From Arthrobacter sp. 24S4-2 (GTDB taxonomy: Bacteria; Actinomycetota; Actinomycetes; Actinomycetales; Micrococcaceae), in contig NZ_CP040018.1 of the NCBI RefSeq assembly GCF_005280255.1, forward strand, positions 5,146,001 through 5,210,000: a stretch of 64,000 nt of DNA. The letters are read 5' to 3'. Of this stretch, positions 1 to 7,167 are shown piece by piece; positions within the stretch are counted from its first letter, which is position 1; the number at the start of each line of letters is the position of its first letter. A program made the translations under genes and the position numbers. A model generated the notes under the pieces. That model ran no database searches. It was not told the origin of the DNA and was given only the letters and a program-made list of their open reading frames with translations.

Positions 1-1204
1 CGCCATTGCCGCAGCGGAGCAGAAGGCCCGTTTCCCCGGCCGCCGCCGGCTCCAGTTCGACGTCGATCCGCAGCACGTCGCCGGAGGCGTCCGACGGCAG
101 CCATGTGGTGCCGGCGTCCAGCGGCTGCCCGGCCAGGGTGTACGCCGCAGCCGGGCTTCCGCCGAACGGGTCCACCGCTGCCTGGACCAGCACCACCTTT
201 CCGCCGCGGCGGGCCAGCCTGACTTCCCGGACCAGGGACATGGCGCCGCGCCAGCCGGTGGTGGGTGTGGCGGCGCCGTACTGCCAGTTGCTCATCCAGC
301 CGATCATGAGCCGCCGGCCGTCCGGTGCGTTGCTGAAGGAAACGGCCGCGTAGTAGTCCCGGCCCCAGTCCAGCCAGCCGTACTCCGCCATCCTGCTGTC
401 ATCTTGCTGGAGTCCCCCAGTGACAGTGGTCTCCGAAACGAACGCGACGCCGTCGAACGTTCCGATGAAGTACTGGCCGCCTGAGCCGCCGGCGATTCCG
501 CCGGGGCTCAGGTTCACCACCAGCACCCACTTGGTGTTTTCCGCGTCGCCGTCCACCGGAAGTTCAAACAGGTCAGGGCACTCCCACACTCCGCCGGTGG
601 CGTTCGCCGGGCCGAAGGTGCTCAGGTACTCCCAGGTCTTCAGGTCCGCGGACTTGTAGAGGACCACTTCCCGGTCCGTTGCCTCCACGGCCACCATTAC
701 CCAGTAGCTGCCGGCGTCGCCGTCGTACCGGAAGACCTTCGGGTCGCGGAAGTCCGCGGATGCGCGGTCCAGCACCGGGTTCCCGGCGTACTTGGTCCAG
801 GTGGCGCCGTCGTCCGTGCTGTAGGCGAGGGACTGCGCCTGCCGGCCGCCCAGCTGGGAGGCGGGCGAATAGGCGCTGGTGTAGACGGCCACCAGCGGGG
901 GGTTGTCCGCGGTGCCGAAACCGCTGGTGTTCCGCACGTCCAGGACGGCCGAGCCGGAGAAGATGGCTTCCTGTCCGTCGCAGGAGATGGCCACGGGCTG
1001 TTCGTCCCAGTGCAGCAGGTCCGTGGAGGTGGCGTGCCCCCAGGACATGTTGCCCCAGTCGTTCCCGGCGGGGTTGTGCTGGTAGAAGAGGTGGTACGTG
1101 CCGTTGGCGTAAACCAGTCCGTTGGGGTCGTTCAGCCAGTTGCGGCCGGCGGTGTAGTGGTGCTTCGGCCGGTACCGGCAGTCGAGCGCGGTGGTGGTTG
1201 TCAT
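1..1204 (-). CDS. GH32 beta-fructosidase (cytoplasmic), C-terminus outside window
   Basis: Glycoside hydrolase family 32: hydrolyses terminal fructose from sucrose or fructo-oligosaccharides. The frame opens at ATG 1202-1204 and stays open to the edge, about 401 residues. The nucleophile motif NDPNG lies at about residues 25-29 (Asp26), followed by FRDPK and the acid/base motif WECPDLF, then the GWMSNWQYG segment, so the propeller is complete and the C-terminal beta-sandwich is cut by the edge. There is no signal peptide or membrane segment, so it should act in the cytoplasm. It is the last visible gene of a minus-strand operon (LacI, binding protein, two permeases, GH32), which implies import of intact oligosaccharides and internal hydrolysis. 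It is the closest paralogue in the window of the headless GH32 copy near 62.3 kb. Sucrose versus fructan preference cannot be told from sequence. Confidence 0.9.
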   Translation of the reverse strand, partial: MTTTTALDCRYRPKHHYTAGRNWLNDPNGLVYANGTYHLFYQHNPAGNDWGNMSWGHATSTDLLHWDEQPVAISCDGQEAIFSGSAVLDVRNTSGFGTADNPPLVAVYTSAYSPASQLGGRQAQSLAYSTDDGATWTKYAGNPVLDRASADFRDPKVFRYDGDAGSYWVMVAVEATDREVVLYKSADLKTWEYLSTFGPANATGGVWECPDLFELPVDGDAENTKWVLVVNLSPGGIAGGSGGQYFIGTFDGVAFVSETTVTGGLQQDDSRMAEYGWLDWGRDYYAAVSFSNAPDGRRLMIGWMSNWQYGAATPTTGWRGAMSLVREVRLARRGGKVVLVQAAVDPFGGSPAAAYTLAGQPLDAGTTWLPSDASGDVLRIDVELEPAAAGETGLLLRCGNG

Positions 1205-1277
1205 GGGGTTGTTGTCTGCTTTCACGGTGTGGCCGGGGCGGTGCGGGCCAGAGCGAGGGGGTACGGAGCGGCGGGCT

Positions 1278-2156
1278 TTAGCCCTTGACGCCGCTGGACG
1301 CGATGCTGTTGATGAAGGAGCGCTGGAAGGCGATGAAGAGGACCACCACGGGAACCGTGATGAGTGAGGCATAGGCCATTACTTCGCCCCAGGAGACGTT
1401 GAGCTGGAAGAAGTACTGGATGCCGATCATCACCGGGCGCAGTTCCTCGGACTGGACCACCATGAGGGGCCACAGGTAGGAGTTCCAGGCCGGCAGGAAG
1501 GTCAGGATCGCCACCGTGGCGGTGGCGGGTCCGGCCAGCGGCATGACCACCTGGCGGTAGATCTTGAACCAGCCCGCACCGTCGATACGGGCGGCCTCAT
1601 CCAGTTCCTTGGGAATCGACTCGAAGTACTGGTGGTAGAGGTAGATGGAGAACGCGTTGGCGATGAACGGGATGATCTGCACCTGGTAGGTGTCCAGCCA
1701 GCCCTTGGAAATCTCGAGGCTGAAGCCGTTGAGTTCGAAGTATGGCAGCTGGTTGACCCACCAGACCAGGGGCAGGGCCAGGGTCTGGAAGGGCACGATC
1801 AGGGTGGCCAGGATGACGGTGAACACCACCCTCTTGCCGCGCACTTCCATGCGGGACAGGGCGAACGCGCAGAGGCTGTTGACGAAGATGCCCAGGACCA
1901 CCGTGACGGCAGAGATGCCGATGGAGTTCACCAGGAAGCGTGCCGCCGGGACACGGTCGAACACGGCCGCGTAGTTGTCGATGGAGATGTTTCCCACCGG
2001 CAGAAAGGCCGCCACAGAGGACATGTCCCCGAAGATCTGGGTGTCCGGCTTCAGCGAGGACACCAGCATGAAGACGATCGGGAAGGCGGCGACGGCGGCA
2101 AACAGGATCCGCACCAGCATGGTTGACGCAGTACTGAGTCGAAGCGAATTTTTCAC
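1278..2156 (-). CDS. CUT1 sugar ABC transporter permease (MalG type)
   Basis: Inner-membrane subunit of a carbohydrate importer, 292 aa, the usual length for the family. Hydrophobic segments begin at about residue 13, and the cytoplasmic coupling motif (EAARIDGAGWFKIYRQVVMP) sits about 80 residues from the end, as in MalG. It starts one base after the stop of the upstream permease, so the two are probably translationally coupled. The operon encodes no ATPase, so a shared MsiK-type ATPase elsewhere in the genome is expected (inference from actinobacterial CUT1 systems). The cargo is presumably a fructo-oligosaccharide because of the linked GH32 gene. Confidence 0.92.
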   Translation of the reverse strand: MKNSLRLSTASTMLVRILFAAVAAFPIVFMLVSSLKPDTQIFGDMSSVAAFLPVGNISIDNYAAVFDRVPAARFLVNSIGISAVTVVLGIFVNSLCAFALSRMEVRGKRVVFTVILATLIVPFQTLALPLVWWVNQLPYFELNGFSLEISKGWLDTYQVQIIPFIANAFSIYLYHQYFESIPKELDEAARIDGAGWFKIYRQVVMPLAGPATATVAILTFLPAWNSYLWPLMVVQSEELRPVMIGIQYFFQLNVSWGEVMAYASLITVPVVVLFIAFQRSFINSIASSGVKG

Positions 2157-2157
2157 G

Positions 2158-3117
2158 TCAGTCCTTCTCTCGGGTCAGGTAGCGCTGCACCGCTGAGATG
2201 AGCAGCACCAGGACGAAGAAAACCAGCGAGATCGCGGAGGCGTAGGAGGTTTCCTGCTGCTTGAAGCCGGAGCGGACGGCCTCGTAGATGATGGTGGTGG
2301 TGGAGTCGAGCGGGCCGCCCTGGGTCATGACACTGACCTGGTCGAAGAGGCCGAGGGCCTGGATGGTGATGGTCACCAGCACCAGGCTGCGGGTGTGCTT
2401 CAGGCCGGGCCAGGTGACATACCGGAACTGGTGCCAACGGCTCGCGCCGTCGAGCTGGGCCGCCTCGTACAGTTCACCGGAGATGCTCTGCAGCCCGGCG
2501 AGCCAGATGATCATGTGGAACCCGGCCGCCTGCCAGATGGACAGCGCGATGATGGCCGGCATGGCCGTGGCGGGGTCGTTGAGCCAGTCCGCGCCCTGGA
2601 TGAGGCCGAAGCTGAAGGTGGACAGCAGTTCGTTGATCAGGCCGTCCTTGCGGTACATGAACAGCCACAGCAGCGAGACCACCACCATGGAGGTGACCAC
2701 GGGCAGGAAGTAGATGGTGCGGAAGAAGTTCACGCCGCGGAACTTCTTGTTGATCAGCAGCGCCATGGCCAGGGCCAGCGCGGACTGCACCGGGACCACC
2801 ACCACGGCGAAGTACGTGACGTTCAGGAGCGCGCGCCAGAAAGTGGGGTCCGCGAACAGCCGGGCAAAGTTGTCCGCGCCGACGAATTCCACTGGCCGCG
2901 GCGAGATCAGCCGGGCGTTGGTGAAGGCCAGGCCGAAGCCCAGGATGGCCGGAAGGAACACAAAGAGCAGCAGCAGTATTGCCGCAGGGGAGATCATGCC
3001 CCAGCCGCTGATCTGTTCGCGCAGGAAGCCTGCCCGGCGGCGCGGTGCGGCCGGCACCGGGTGGGACGCCGTCTTGACGGCGGGACGGGGACGGGTGGGA
3101 AGTGGGCTGGTTGTCAT
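2158..3117 (-). CDS. CUT1 sugar ABC transporter permease (MalF type)
   Basis: Second permease of the importer, 319 aa from ATG 3115-3117, which has GGAGAA just upstream. The longer reading frame up to 3168 is rejected because it lacks a ribosome site and adds an arginine-rich tail. A basic N-terminus is followed by about six membrane segments and the coupling loop with EAAQLDGASRWHQF. It ends next to the MalG-type gene and follows the binding-protein gene after a spacer containing a strong hairpin. Its role is to form the heterodimeric channel for the sugar delivered by the lipoprotein. Confidence 0.92.
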   Translation of the reverse strand: MTTSPLPTRPRPAVKTASHPVPAAPRRRAGFLREQISGWGMISPAAILLLLFVFLPAILGFGLAFTNARLISPRPVEFVGADNFARLFADPTFWRALLNVTYFAVVVVPVQSALALAMALLINKKFRGVNFFRTIYFLPVVTSMVVVSLLWLFMYRKDGLINELLSTFSFGLIQGADWLNDPATAMPAIIALSIWQAAGFHMIIWLAGLQSISGELYEAAQLDGASRWHQFRYVTWPGLKHTRSLVLVTITIQALGLFDQVSVMTQGGPLDSTTTIIYEAVRSGFKQQETSYASAISLVFFVLVLLISAVQRYLTREKD

Positions 3118-3148
3118 GGGATTCTCCGTTGACCTGCAGCGCCGGGGT

Positions 3149-3181
3149 ACGACGACGGCGGGACGCACCCGCCGCCGTCGT
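3149..3181 (-). promoter_or_regulatory. Intercistronic hairpin after the binding-protein gene
   Basis: Arms at 3149-3162 and 3168-3181 pair at 13 of 14 positions around a 5-nt loop, between the binding-protein stop and the MalF-type start. There is no U tract. Such hairpins after a malE-like gene usually stabilise the upstream message so that the binding protein is made in excess over the permeases. That role is inferred. Confidence 0.6.
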
Positions 3182-3195
3182 GCTCCGCGGCTGCG

Positions 3196-4491
3196 CTAGT
3201 TCTTGTAGCCGCCGTTGGACTTGATGTTGGCGTCGATGGCCTTGACCGCCTTGTCCAGGGCCGCCTGCGGATCGGCGCCGGCCAGGACGTCCTGGACGGC
3301 CTTGCCGAATTCGGTGGAGATGAACGGGTAGGCCGGGGTTTCGGGACGCATCACCGCGTACTTGCGGGAGAAGTCCATGAAGATCCGGTTCGCGCCGCCA
3401 TCGGCGAAGGCGGGGATCAGGGCCGCGGCCTCATCCGTTGCCGGAATGGTTCCCGTTGCCTTCGCCACCGCGGCCAGGTTGTCCGGCTTCAGCGAGTAGG
3501 AAATGTAGTCCATGGCGGCGTCGGTGTTCGCGCAGCCCTCCGTGACGCCCCACTGCCAGGAGGCGCCGCCGATCTTGGGGCCGTTGCCGAGGTCCACCGT
3601 GGGCATGACCACCAGGTCCTCGCCGAGGGCGGCGCGGGCCTTGTCCGCGGCCCACGAGCCTGTGTACAGCAGGCCGCTCTTGTTGTTCAGGAAGTCCTGG
3701 GTGGAGTCCTTGCCGCTCTTCGTTGCCATAAAGCCCTGGTCCGCCAGCCCGCGGAACCACTTGGCCCACTCCACGGCCTTGTCCCCGTTGAGGACGCCGT
3801 CCGCCGACTGGAAGCCGTCGCGGTTGATGAGGTCCGCGCCGAAGGACTGCAGGAACGGCGAGTAGCCGTAGGGCAGCCATTCCCCGCTGCCGGCCGTGCC
3901 CATGTCCAGCGGGTACTCCCACTTGCCCAGGGCCTTGAGTTTGGTCAGTGCGTCCTGGAACTCGTCCTTGGTCCAGGGCTTGTCCACCGTTGCCACCCGC
4001 ACGCCGGCGGCCTTGAGGTCGGAGGCCCGGGCCAGCATGGCCAGCGCGACGTCGTAGTAGCCCACGGCGTAGGTTTCCCCGTTCCATTTGGCCACGGTGC
4101 TGGGGAGGTTCTTGGACAGGTCCGTGGACAGCTTCAGCGGCGTCAGGTACTTGGCCCACGCCCAGTTGGGCACGTTGGGCCCGTCGATGTCCACGATGCA
4201 GGGCAGCTTGCCCGCGGCCGCTGCGGAGACAACGGAGTCGTTGTAGGAGTCCTGCGGAAACGCCTGCACCTTGATTTTGGCCTTGGCGCCGCTGCTCTTG
4301 TTATATGAGTCCACGACGCCCTGGATCGCCTTGAGCTCCTCTGGGTTTCCGGCGTTGTGGGTCCACATGGTGATCTCGTTGGAGCCTTCGGACGTGGCCG
4401 AGGCGCTCCCCTTGCCGCAGGCGCCCAGGCTGCCAACGAGGGCGGCCGCGGCTATGCTGGTGGCCAGGATCCGGGTGAATCGCTTGTTCAT
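3196..4491 (-). CDS. Sugar-binding lipoprotein of CUT1 importer
   Basis: Extracellular solute-binding protein family 1, 431 aa. The N-terminus MNKRFTRILATS plus a hydrophobic stretch ends in a lipobox (LGAC, Cys at about 27), so it should be anchored to the outer face of the membrane. The mature part begins NEITMWTHNAGNP, the usual first strand of the family. It captures the sugar and hands it to the two permeases encoded next. The upstream 133-bp spacer could hold a separate promoter, but I recognise no clear operator there. Given the GH32 at the end of the operon, sucrose or a short fructan is the likely ligand. Confidence 0.92.
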   Translation of the reverse strand: MNKRFTRILATSIAAAALVGSLGACGKGSASATSEGSNEITMWTHNAGNPEELKAIQGVVDSYNKSSGAKAKIKVQAFPQDSYNDSVVSAAAAGKLPCIVDIDGPNVPNWAWAKYLTPLKLSTDLSKNLPSTVAKWNGETYAVGYYDVALAMLARASDLKAAGVRVATVDKPWTKDEFQDALTKLKALGKWEYPLDMGTAGSGEWLPYGYSPFLQSFGADLINRDGFQSADGVLNGDKAVEWAKWFRGLADQGFMATKSGKDSTQDFLNNKSGLLYTGSWAADKARAALGEDLVVMPTVDLGNGPKIGGASWQWGVTEGCANTDAAMDYISYSLKPDNLAAVAKATGTIPATDEAAALIPAFADGGANRIFMDFSRKYAVMRPETPAYPFISTEFGKAVQDVLAGADPQAALDKAVKAIDANIKSNGGYKN

Positions 4492-4624
4492 GAGCGGAGT
4501 CTTTCTGCTTATTTTGTATGCGGATGATTAGCCCGGGTCCGTTGGGGGCGCGGCCGGTGCAACGGCTGCGTCCCTTTTGCGGGAACCGGGTGGGGTGCAG
4601 TGCTGTGAAGCGTTGGAGGTTGCG

Positions 4625-5689
4625 CTAGTGGGGCGGGACCAGGCCAGAGGGACTCAGTCGGAGGGGCTCAGGCGGCGGCGGGCCGACCGACCCTCTCTCG
4701 ATGAGCGGGCAGGAGACTTTCTCCTGGACCGGCGCCGATCCGGGAGTTTCGATATCGTCGAGGAGCCGGGTGACGGCCCAGCGTCCCATTTCGTAGTGCG
4801 GAAGGGCCACGGTGGTGAGGCCGGGCCAGAGGGCCGCGGCGATCAGCTCGAGGTTGTCCGTTCCAACAACCGACAGGTCCTCCGGTATGCGAAGACCCAG
4901 GACGGAGGCGGCCTGGTAGGCGCCCATTGCCACGCGGTCGCTGAAGCAAAACAGTGCGGTGGGCCGCTCCGGACGGCTCAGCAGTTCCAACGCGGCTTCC
5001 CGTCCGCCTTGGGTATCGGCCACACCGGTGGTCACGAGGTCCGGGGTGAACCCGAGTCCGTGCCGGCCCAGGGTGTTCCGGTAGCCCTGCAGCCGTCCGT
5101 GGGTTGCCGGGATGTCGTCAGCGTTGTTCAGCATCCCGATCCGGGTATGGCCGGCCTTGATCAGTGCTTCCACTGCCGTTTCCGCCGCCGCAACCTCGTC
5201 GGGGACCACCGAAGAGATGGATTCGTCGGAGCTAACGGCATCGAGAAGGACCGTGGGCAGTGTTCCCAGTTCCGCCGGGAAGCTGACCCCCTGGTGGTAC
5301 ATCCTGGCGTAGACGATCCCGTCAACCTGGTGCTGCTGCAGCGTGCGGATTTCGCGGTTTTCCAGTTCAGGGTCGCCGCCCGAATTGACCACCATGAGCA
5401 CGTAGCCGCGTTCGTAGGCGGCGTCCTGCGCACCCCGGATCATGGCGCCGGCAAAGGGTGTGGTGGTGATTTCGTCGCTGACGAGGCCCAGGATCTGCGA
5501 GCGCTGGTTGCGCAGCCCGCTGGCCAGCCGGTTCGGCGCGTAGCCAAGGTCTTTGGCAATTGCGCGGATGTGCTCCTGGGTTTCCGCTTTGACCCGGGAG
5601 CCGCCGGTGGTGTTGAGGGCGTGGGACACCGTGGTCACGGAGACCCCGGCAGCTTTCGCCACGTCCCTTATCCCGACTTTCGTCACCAT
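4625..5689 (-). CDS. LacI-family repressor of the CUT1/GH32 operon
   Basis: 354 aa. The N-terminal helix-turn-helix (VGIRDVAKAAGVSVTTVSHALN, written here in part) is followed by the hinge helix (PNRLASGLR) and a periplasmic-binding-protein-like effector domain. ATG 5687-5689 has AAGGA at a good distance. Two identical palindromes sit directly upstream, so autoregulation is likely. The gene is first in the minus-strand operon and divergent from an aminotransferase gene. The inducer is presumably a fructan-derived sugar, an inference from its neighbours. Confidence 0.93.
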   Translation of the reverse strand: MVTKVGIRDVAKAAGVSVTTVSHALNTTGGSRVKAETQEHIRAIAKDLGYAPNRLASGLRNQRSQILGLVSDEITTTPFAGAMIRGAQDAAYERGYVLMVVNSGGDPELENREIRTLQQHQVDGIVYARMYHQGVSFPAELGTLPTVLLDAVSSDESISSVVPDEVAAAETAVEALIKAGHTRIGMLNNADDIPATHGRLQGYRNTLGRHGLGFTPDLVTTGVADTQGGREAALELLSRPERPTALFCFSDRVAMGAYQAASVLGLRIPEDLSVVGTDNLELIAAALWPGLTTVALPHYEMGRWAVTRLLDDIETPGSAPVQEKVSCPLIERGSVGPPPPEPLRLSPSGLVPPH

Positions 5690-5702
5690 TGACTGTCCTT
5701 TG

Positions 5703-5750
5703 CAAAACGTTTTGGCATGTTGTGTCCATCACACTACACAAAACGTTTTG
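5703..5750. promoter_or_regulatory. Two perfect LacI-type operators
   Basis: CAAAACGTTTTG occurs at 5703-5714 and again at 5739-5750. Each is a perfect 12-bp palindrome with the central CG typical of LacI-family sites, and each is followed by GCA. Centres are 36 bp apart. They lie between the LacI gene and the divergent aminotransferase, so one bound repressor could affect both. The nearer site is next to the LacI ribosome-binding site. Confidence 0.85.
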
Positions 5751-5819
5751 GCACTGTCAAGCGACTTAACCGCAGGGAGGCAGGAAAGACCTCAGGCCGG
5801 TGCTGTGAAAAGATCAAGC

Positions 5820-7046
5820 ATGCGTCCGATGCAGCACTCCAGCAAACTCCAGAATGTCCGCTATGAACTCCGCGGGCCCATCCTCCAGGCGGCCAAGGAG
5901 ATGGAGGCAGAAGGGCACCGCATCCTCAAGATGAATCTTGGCGACACCGCACCATTCGGACTGGAAGCGCCCGAATCCGTTGTGGTGGACATGATCCACC
6001 ACCTGCGCGGGGCGCAGGGCTACAGCGATTCCAAGGGCATCTTCTCGGCCCGCACCGCCATTTCGCAGTACTACCAGACCCGCGGGCTCATGCAGATCGG
6101 CGTCGAGGACATCTTCATCGGCAACGGCGTGAGCGAACTGATTTCCATGTGCCTGCAGGCGTTCATGGAAAACGGCGACGAGATCCTCATTCCCGCCCCC
6201 GACTACCCCCTGTGGACTGCGGCCGTGACACTGACCGGCGGCAAGCCCGTGCACTACCTGTGCGACGAGGACGAGCACTGGTGGCCGGACATGGCCGACG
6301 TCGAGGCGAAGATCACCAAGCGCACCAAGGCCATCGTGATCATCAACCCGAACAACCCCACGGGCGCTGTCTACCCTCGGCACATCCTGGAGCAGTTTGC
6401 GGAGCTGGCCCGCAAGCACCACCTGGTGCTGTTCTCCGATGAGATCTACGAGAAGATCCTGTACGAGGAGGCCCAGCACATCCATACGGCCTCCGTGGCC
6501 GAGGACGTCTGCGTCCTGACTTTCAGCGGCCTCTCCAAGGCCTACCGGATGCCGGGGTACCGCGCGGGCTGGGTGGCCGTCACCGGCCCGCTCGCGGCAA
6601 CACTGGCCTACCGGGAAGGCCTGGAGCTGCTGGCGTCCCTGCGCCTCTGCCCCAACGTCCCCGCCCAGCACGCCATCCAGACGTGCCTTGGCGGCTATCA
6701 GAGCATCGAGGCCCTGGTCCGGCGCGGCGGCCGCCTTCGCGAGCAGCGGGACCGGGCCCATAAGCTGCTCACGGCCATTCCCGGCGTCACGTGCGTCCCC
6801 GCAGCGGCGGCCATGTACCTGTTTCCCCGGCTGGATCCTGAGCTCTATCCGTTCCAGAGCGACGAACAGTTCGTCCTGGACCTGCTGCGCGAACAAAAGA
6901 TCCTGGTCTCACACGGCTCGGCCTTCAACTGGCCCCGGCCGGACCACTTCCGTTTCGTCATCCTGCCCGCCGTCGAAGACATCGAGGAAGCCGTGCGGCG
7001 GATCTCCACGTTCCTCGCCTCGTACCGGAGCAGCGCAGCGGAATAG
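5820..7046 (+). CDS. PLP-dependent aminotransferase (AlaA/AlaT-like)
   Basis: Class I/II aminotransferase, 408 aa from ATG 5820. The N-terminal pattern (SSKLQNVRYELRGPI) and the PLP-lysine motif SGLSKAYRMPGYRAGW (Lys240) match the alanine aminotransferase-like group, which converts alanine plus 2-oxoglutarate to pyruvate plus glutamate. NPNNPTG and the C-terminal arginine region (DHFRFVILP) are present, so the fold is complete. The start is uncertain: ATG 5829 and GTG 5805 are in frame and none has a strong ribosome site. It is divergent from the LacI gene and shares its operator region, but I see no metabolic link to fructans. Confidence 0.88.
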   Translation: MRPMQHSSKLQNVRYELRGPILQAAKEMEAEGHRILKMNLGDTAPFGLEAPESVVVDMIHHLRGAQGYSDSKGIFSARTAISQYYQTRGLMQIGVEDIFIGNGVSELISMCLQAFMENGDEILIPAPDYPLWTAAVTLTGGKPVHYLCDEDEHWWPDMADVEAKITKRTKAIVIINPNNPTGAVYPRHILEQFAELARKHHLVLFSDEIYEKILYEEAQHIHTASVAEDVCVLTFSGLSKAYRMPGYRAGWVAVTGPLAATLAYREGLELLASLRLCPNVPAQHAIQTCLGGYQSIEALVRRGGRLREQRDRAHKLLTAIPGVTCVPAAAAMYLFPRLDPELYPFQSDEQFVLDLLREQKILVSHGSAFNWPRPDHFRFVILPAVEDIEEAVRRISTFLASYRSSAAE

Positions 7047-7093
7047 GGATGCCGCCCCGGGGTCCCCGGCACCCGCCAGTCCATCGCGGACCG

Positions 7094-7145
7094 TTGACTT
7101 GTCTCGTGGACTTAATTTAGCGTTCCCCGAACTGACAACGTTGTC
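7094..7145 (+). promoter_or_regulatory. Levanase promoter with LacI-type operator
   Basis: A TTGACT box at 7094-7099 and a weak candidate -10 (TAGCGT, 7118-7123, spacer 18) precede a perfect palindrome GACAACGTTGTC at 7134-7145, just before the levanase ribosome site. The palindrome resembles the sites at the second LacI gene and the CUT2 operon (12206-12219 and 12284-12297), so the same repressor may control all three. The operator is clear; the -10 assignment is tentative. Confidence 0.65.
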
Positions 7146-7167
7146 TTCCTGCGGAAAGGCACGCGCG

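Noticed and set aside
4577..5692. 371-codon frame antisense to the first LacI gene
   Set aside because: Shadow frame; the LacI protein on the other strand is complete and convincing.
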